Part shown: in pieces, positions 23,917 to 27,217 of the stretch | Numbering within the stretch: the stretch's first letter is position 1 | Layout of the letters: each line of letters begins with the position of its first letter | NCBI GenBank assembly: GCA_037968535.1 | Contig: JBBKVT010000348.1 | Span: forward strand, 1 to 27,217 | Direction of reading: 5' to 3' | Length of the DNA stretch: 27,217 nt | Source: JAHEAO01 sp037968535 | GTDB taxonomy: Bacteria; Pseudomonadota; Alphaproteobacteria; Rhodobacterales; Rhodobacteraceae | Program-made: the position numbers and the translations under genes | The notes under the pieces: model-generated | Seen by the model: only the letters and a program-made list of their open reading frames with translations | What the model was told of the DNA's origin: nothing | The model's database searches: none

Positions 23917-24205
23917 CTACCTGTACTGCGCATAACCCGAAACAATTTGGAACAGACTTGCGGCAGGTACGGCTTTGGCCTCGCCTGCGTCAACGGCTTC
24001 CACGATGCTCTGATGTTTGTCGTTTGACCGCGCCCCGTTGCTTGACGGCGTATGGCCGCTGCGGCGGTACAAATGCACGTCTCTGACCGGATTGTCATTT
24101 TTTGATTTCGCTTCTCGTTCCGAACCGCGCGCAAGATCATGACGTGGAGCTGTATGATCAGTGTGTAAGAGTTGTTTATCGGCGCCTAGGCATCGGGAAT
24201 TTATG
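23917..24205 (-). pseudogene. Remnant of a fourth GntR/FCD regulator (C-terminal domain only)
   Basis: On the minus strand a short frame ending at TAG 23917-23919 reads VHLYRRSGHTPSSNGARSND, then KHQSIVEAVDAGEA and SGYAQYR. It aligns position for position with the C-terminus of regulator 1 (MHLFRRRGLSVTTNMDRSLE, EHRAISAAVIRGD, SGCARYM). Weaker similarity continues upstream (RHDLARGSEREAKS versus FHDSLLQAADNPKAKT). The 'AVPAASLF' stretch looks mis-framed or eroded, and no helix-turn-helix domain is present. An IS3-type fragment begins at about 24261, on the upstream side of the gene. I read it as a decayed regulator that once ended this cluster. Confidence 0.65.
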
Positions 24206-24260
24206 TTTGCCGTGAACAACGGCTATGGGGAAATCACGCCGTGAACGGTTTGCTGCACCA
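24206..24260. other. Short junction between the gntR remnant and the IS3 fragment
   Basis: I see no gene or clear signal here. The stretch joins the eroded upstream side of the GntR remnant to the IS3-type terminus at 24261. No RNA gene was found in the wider gap from 23857 to 24316. Confidence 0.4.
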
Positions 24261-24460
24261 TGATCCTCCCCCACAGAATTGGTCCGGCCCTATAGTTAGG
24301 AAACGGAGGATCAAAGATGGGAATCAAACGACACAAGCCGGAAGAGATTGTCACGAAGTTACGGCAGGTTGAGGTGCTGTGTGGTCAGAGAATGCCGCAC
24401 GTTGATGCAATTCGACAGGTGCAGATAACGGAACAGACCTTCTATCGCTGGCTATCCGCT
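24261..24460 (+). mobile_element. Truncated IS3-family (IS407-like) element, left end and start of orfA
   Basis: TGATCCTCCCCCACAGAATT at 24261-24280 resembles an IS407-group terminal inverted repeat, and orfA begins 56 bp inside it, as expected. The orfA homology ends around 24455-24460, and no orfB or opposite terminus is present. Only about 200 bp of a roughly 1.2-kb element therefore survives. Confidence 0.6.
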
Positions 24461-24610
24461 CAACGGGCTACTTGGAGGGCTAAATGTTACACGCAGATCG
24501 GTTTCATCGCTTACTGGAATGGCAGGAGACTCGATCAACATGCAGATAACAGCGCCAGTTCAGCCTGGAAATTCTGGGGGGGCCAGCGCTCAATTCCCAA
24601 GGTTCTGTAG
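24317..24610 (+). pseudogene. IS3-family transposase orfA, truncated
   Basis: The first approximately 48 residues (GIKRHKPEEIVTKLRQVEVL, then VDAIRQVQITEQTFYRWL) are a typical IS3-family OrfA helix-turn-helix domain, introduced by CGGAGG. After 'FYRW' the family would continue with a lysine/leucine-rich zipper (KELKRLQKENERLRRAV-type). Instead the frame runs into unrelated sequence for about 45 codons. The zipper and the OrfB frame with the DDE domain are missing, so this cannot be an active transposase. Confidence 0.7.
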
Positions 24611-24630
24611 TTGGTGTCGTCGTTACTAAA

Positions 24631-24855
24631 CTAGATGAACTCAAGTTGGCCGATTTGATTGGCGAAATCCCGCAGAACGTCAACTTTGCCATCCGAGGTG
24701 AGATTGCGAAATTGTTTCTGTTTCAAAATGGTATTGAGCCCGAACTGTCTGACGTCAGACACCAATGGTGGCAAAGCGTATCTCTCCACGGTGTTAGTCA
24801 TAGGCGTGTGGTTGAGCAGCCGTCCCACAACATCCTCGAGGACGCCGACCAACAT
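24631..24855 (-). CDS. Small hypothetical protein or gene fragment, low-GC segment
   Basis: This open frame of 74 codons lies on the minus strand, downstream of the nuclease-like gene. The residue composition looks protein-like (DGKVDVLRDFANQIGQLEFI at the C-terminus). I do not recognise it. The ATG at 24855 lacks an RBS. The same frame is open back to the TGA just after the upstream gene's stop (24898), and an alternative ATG overlapping that stop is in another frame, so either the start is non-canonical or a frameshift is present. Its end lies 20 bp from the unrelated tail of the IS3 orfA frame. It could be the 3' part of a two-gene cargo unit with the 165-residue protein. Confidence 0.35.
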   Translation of the reverse strand: MLVGVLEDVVGRLLNHTPMTNTVERYALPPLVSDVRQFGLNTILKQKQFRNLTSDGKVDVLRDFANQIGQLEFI

Positions 24856-24897
24856 GATACCCGGGCAGGACTGGCGGATCGACGAGTTCTCCTGTCA

Positions 24898-25395
24898 TCA
24901 GCGAACTGGCAAATCTGCCCACTTTACTATCAAAGGTTTCCCTGTCTGTCTCCGGAGATCCTTGCGGTCAACTAGCCGTTGGGAAATCTCGAAATCCTCG
25001 TTGATCTTGACGACAAGCAACTTGCTGAAATGCCCGTCAAGTCTGACCAGTACCTCGTCTTTATTCTTGAATGGTGAGATGGTTTTGATCTCTACAAAAT
25101 CATTGCCAAGTCTTCCGTCGGACCCCTGCGCATAGTTCTTATGCAGCTTGATGCCGTGTGTTATCGCACCAAACAGTTCTCCAATGTCGCCGTAGACGCT
25201 AAGGTGAAGCCCCGTTTCGCTGTGGTAGCACTCGGCTAGAGACATAAGGTTCTCGAAGTATGGGATCAGCGATCGAATGGCGTTGGGATACTTTTCAGCC
25301 CACTCCTGGCATTGAAGGTGCTCACCGATTTCAGTCCAGGTTACCCATTCGCCATCATCATAAAATGCGCGATCCGCCCATACGTCACTGTCCAT
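24898..25395 (-). CDS. Hypothetical protein with a PD-(D/E)XK-like (DUF6998-like) signature
   Basis: This 165-residue protein is in a clearly less GC-rich stretch than the catabolic cluster. The C-terminal half has the arrangement GDIGELFGAI (69-78), then LHKNYAQGSDGRLGNDFVEI (84-103) followed by K104. That is E73...D93...E102-x-K104, the spacing of a PD-(D/E)XK nuclease core, and it reminds me of DUF6998-type domains, which have 'GE...A...G.DG....VQIK'. It is then followed by beta-rich sequence (VLVRLDGHFSKLLVVKI). The N-terminal half is helical and acidic. No restriction or methylase partner is visible. It may be cargo of a mobile element, perhaps defence-related; nuclease activity is an inference from motif geometry only. 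Confidence 0.6.
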   Translation of the reverse strand: MDSDVWADRAFYDDGEWVTWTEIGEHLQCQEWAEKYPNAIRSLIPYFENLMSLAECYHSETGLHLSVYGDIGELFGAITHGIKLHKNYAQGSDGRLGNDFVEIKTISPFKNKDEVLVRLDGHFSKLLVVKINEDFEISQRLVDRKDLRRQTGKPLIVKWADLPVR

Positions 25396-25608
25396 CTTGG
25401 CCGTCCCTCAGAACAAAAAGTGCCCTAAGAAAATCAACCAAATGCGATCATTGTGTGACCGGTATGGGCTCCGGTCCGCCTTCCAACGAAATTGGGCGGT
25501 TTACGGGTCCCAAACCCAGGGTCAGGACCCATTAATTCACGAAAGAGCTCATGTCTGTTTTGCGGGACGATACGGACCTTCGCTCTGGCTGACCCAACCG
25601 ACGCGAAC
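25396..25608. other. Intergenic region without convincing genes
   Basis: Open frames here lack RBS and recognisable protein features. The sequence resembles non-coding DNA often found around IS elements in Rhodobacteraceae. I see no RNA gene or promoter I can support. Confidence 0.4.
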
Positions 25609-25765
25609 GGCCGAGACTGTGTGAAAACTCCGCCAGCAGATTGAGAACGGCTGAAAACGCCTGATAACGCCACTCTCTCGGCCAGTTGAACGGGTTTTTC
25701 TACACTTCGTCGATATGAATGCGGCGACAGAGCTTCCGGCCACGAGTTTTCACACAGCCTCGGCC
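25609..25765. mobile_element. 157-bp MITE-like element with 22-bp terminal inverted repeats
   Basis: The left end GGCCGAGACTGTGTGAAAAC plus TC (25609-25630) is the inverse of the right end at 25744-25765, with one mismatch in 22 bp (A/G at the eighth base). The interior is non-coding. If the true ends are GAG...CTC, both flanks read GGCC, a possible 4-bp target duplication, but GGCC is itself palindromic, so this is ambiguous. The size and structure fit a miniature inverted-repeat element mobilised in trans by a transposase recognising TGTGTGAAAAC-type ends. Confidence 0.65.
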
Positions 25766-26039
25766 CAAAGCCGACATCCGTCCATACCGCAGCGAATGGC
25801 GGCAAGGAGCCCGAAGAAGGCATTAGTCTCCGGCGCAGTATCTGACACTAAGGGCGGATTGCCGACCTTCGCTGCGCGTTGCACCAAGGTCTGCTGTGCG
25901 AGACAAAGCAGTCGTTTGACGTTAACTATTGTTTGGCCGTTCACTGCCCGTTGCCGCCGGCCAAGACAGCTCTTGGACAGCGACATTTCAGGGTAAAAGC
26001 CGTGTGTTCATACGGTGGTATCACATGTGAAAGCCGCCG
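25766..26039. other. Intergenic region, no supported gene
   Basis: Short open frames on both strands (for example minus 25750-25986) have no RBS, domain or coding-like composition. A segment near 25850-25885 (GGGCGGATTGCCGACCTTCG) resembles a generic repeated intergenic sequence and loosely echoes 2618-2636 at the other flank. Nothing functional can be assigned. Confidence 0.4.
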
Positions 26040-26885
26040 CTAGGATGGTGGCACACTGGACAGTAAGGCATAGATGAAACGGGCCGCCACCAGAGCAAGG
26101 AAGGCTCCGAAGGCAAGTTCCAGCGCGCGTCGCGAAAGCTTGTGCGCCAGCGCCACGCCCATCCGGGTTGTCATGAGCGATGTGGGGATACACACGGCGA
26201 ACGCCGCCAGGGACACGAAGCCAAGTGTTGCCGGCGGCAGGTCTTCGCGCCCTAATCCGGCAAGAATGTAGCCAACGGTTCCCGGGATCGAGATCAGCGC
26301 GCCCACCCCGGCAGAGGTCGAGATCGCACGGTGGATCGGCGCGCCGAAAACGCTCAGGAACATAGTCGACAATGCGCCACCGCCGATGCCCATGATCGAA
26401 GATATGAGCCCTATCCCGGCTCCGCCCGCGCTCATGACAACGGGGCCGGGAAGCGTGTCGCGCAACTTCCAGCCCACGCCACCCGTCAGGAATTTCAGCG
26501 CGATCAGCGAGGCTACGCAGGCAAAAGCCAACTGGAAAACGGCCGGGGCCGCAAAGCGGGCGATGACGGATCCCGTTGCGACACCAAGAAGGATCGGCAG
26601 CGCCCAGAGCCGAAGGATTTCCAAGTCCAGCGTGCCCCGTTTGTGGTGTCCGAGGGCCGACGAAATGGAGGTCGGCACAATAACGGCAAGCGAGGTCCCG
26701 ATAGCGACCGGCATGGCTACTTCCGGTGCGTAGCCGAGGGTGCGGAAGATCTCGAAGAAGACCGGAACCGATATCGCGCCGCCGCCGACGCCGAAGAGAC
26801 CTGCGAGGAATCCGATGGCGGCGCCGGCCGCAATCAGCGCGCCGACGAGCGGTGCGATTGTGCCGGGATCGACAAGCGCCTCCAA
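26040..26885 (-). CDS. TauE/SafE family (UPF0721) membrane permease
   Basis: This is an integral membrane protein of 281 residues with about eight hydrophobic helices. The two internal-repeat motifs of the family are GFLAGLFGVGGGAISVPVFF (about 25-44) and SSIMGIGGGALSTMFL in the second half. Family members export sulfite, sulfoacetate or other small organic anions, and many are uncharacterised. The frame begins with a TTG one base after the stop of the upstream dehydrogenase gene (TGA-G-TTG), so the two are translationally coupled. No better ATG or GTG exists before the conserved start of helix 1. Despite the sulfonate-like flavour of nearby genes, it is separated from them by mobile debris. 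Confidence 0.88.
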   Translation of the reverse strand: MEALVDPGTIAPLVGALIAAGAAIGFLAGLFGVGGGAISVPVFFEIFRTLGYAPEVAMPVAIGTSLAVIVPTSISSALGHHKRGTLDLEILRLWALPILLGVATGSVIARFAAPAVFQLAFACVASLIALKFLTGGVGWKLRDTLPGPVVMSAGGAGIGLISSIMGIGGGALSTMFLSVFGAPIHRAISTSAGVGALISIPGTVGYILAGLGREDLPPATLGFVSLAAFAVCIPTSLMTTRMGVALAHKLSRRALELAFGAFLALVAARFIYALLSSVPPS

Positions 26886-26886
26886 C

Positions 26887-27217
26887 TCAAGCGTTCGACA
26901 GGTATCGGGTCAGACTGGACCCGTCGAAACGGCCGAGCCCGGCCTCGACCGCTGTGCCATACGCGTCGCGCGCGGCCTCGGAAATAGACATCGATACGCC
27001 CGAATTCTGGGCCTGCCGAAGCGCGAGATCCAGGTCCTTGCGGAGCGTTTCGATGTCGACGGTCCCGATCTGATCTGTGCCGTTCAGCGTGTCGATCACC
27101 ACCTGCGCACGGTTCTTCAGCACTGTGGGTCCGCCCGAGCTGTCGGCGATCACGGAAATGGCCTTTTCGGCCGGAATGCCGGCGTCCTTCACCATCTCCA
27201 GCGCCTCGGCCAGCGTT
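26887..27217 (-). CDS. 3-hydroxyisobutyrate dehydrogenase-family NAD(P)-dependent oxidoreductase, C-terminal part
   Basis: This frame continues off the right edge, so only the last 109 residues or so are present. They correspond to the all-helical C-terminal domain of beta-hydroxyacid dehydrogenases (MmsB/GarR/tartronate-semialdehyde-reductase type). The clues are TLAEALEMVKDAGIPAEKAI, the RKDLDLALRQAQNSGVSM helix with the conserved K-D-L/A motif, and the closing AGLGRFDGSSLTRYL. The Rossmann domain and catalytic Lys region lie outside the window, so the substrate cannot be specified. It is immediately upstream of the TauE-like gene on the same strand. Confidence 0.82.
   Translation of the reverse strand, partial: TLAEALEMVKDAGIPAEKAISVIADSSGGPTVLKNRAQVVIDTLNGTDQIGTVDIETLRKDLDLALRQAQNSGVSMSISEAARDAYGTAVEAGLGRFDGSSLTRYLSNA

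Noticed and set aside
25434..25823. 129-codon minus-strand frame (with SRSQSAGGVFTQSRP).
   Set aside because: Similar conceptual translations are common around IS elements in this group, but the frame spans both ends of the inverted-repeat element and has no RBS, so I treat it as non-coding repeat DNA.
26040..26885. TauE/SafE gene as part of a sulfonate catabolic pathway with Ldh2/TTT.
   Set aside because: It is separated from module B by 12 kb and mobile debris, pairs with a hydroxyisobutyrate-dehydrogenase-type gene, and no desulfonating enzyme is in the window.
1..27217. tRNA, rRNA, CRISPR arrays, riboswitches, replication origin.
   Set aside because: I found no cloverleaf-like segments with conserved T-loop, no regularly spaced repeats, no rRNA sequence and no iteron cluster by reading. 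A covariance-model scan would be needed to exclude small RNAs.

Overview
This window looks like chromosomal or large-plasmid DNA from an alphaproteobacterium, most likely a marine Rhodobacteraceae (roseobacter-type) organism. That rests on the high-GC coding style, the roseobacter-like serine--glyoxylate aminotransferase N-terminus, the density of TRAP and tripartite tricarboxylate (TTT) transporters, and three GntR/FCD regulators. The assignment is inference, since no rRNA or other marker gene is present.

Layout. (1) Positions 1-2612 are mobile-element territory. They hold a primase-like protein cut by the left edge, an AlpA-type small DNA-binding protein with a perfect operator-like palindrome upstream, and a hypothetical protein. 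A scrap zone follows, containing a possible membrane-protein fragment, the frameshifted C-terminus of a CurA-like oxidoreductase and the C-terminal third of an IS1182-type transposase. (2) Positions 2658-23856 are an uninterrupted catabolic block of three modules, each with its own GntR/FCD regulator. Module A (2658-8842): gntR1-matB on the minus strand, divergent from a type III CoA-transferase, an enoyl-CoA hydratase-family protein, a PaaI thioesterase and a class V aminotransferase-fold enzyme. Module B (8848-14616): gntR2-tctC-tctB-tctA-ldh2 on the minus strand, divergent from an SDR protein that lacks the canonical catalytic Ser and Tyr. Module C (14685-23856): a GTG-started FAD/Fe-S 2-hydroxyacid dehydrogenase plus gntR3 on the minus strand, divergent from sgaA-dctP-dctQ-dctM, a second enoyl-CoA hydratase-family gene and a GlcG-like gene. 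(3) Positions 23857-26039 are debris again: the FCD-domain remnant of a fourth GntR gene, a truncated IS3-family orfA, a low-GC gene with a PD-(D/E)XK-like signature, and a 157-bp MITE-like inverted-repeat element. (4) Positions 26040-27217 return to ordinary genes: a TauE/SafE permease and the C-terminus of a 3-hydroxyisobutyrate-dehydrogenase-family enzyme.

How the genes may work together (inference). Two independent carboxylate importers feed two kinds of 2-hydroxyacid oxidation, NAD(P)-linked Ldh2 and respiratory-chain-type FAD/Fe-S. A PLP aminotransferase can act on the resulting 2-oxo acid. CoA activation or transfer (MatB, CaiB family), two hydratase/isomerase-fold enzymes and a thioesterase can process the acyl-CoA. 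The substrate cannot be read from sequence. Both binding-protein genes are followed by a GC-rich stem-loop before the permease genes, which would favour surplus binding protein. Divergent promoter regions at about 4.98 kb and 13.78 kb carry perfect inverted repeats suitable as GntR operators. No tRNA, rRNA or CRISPR array was seen.
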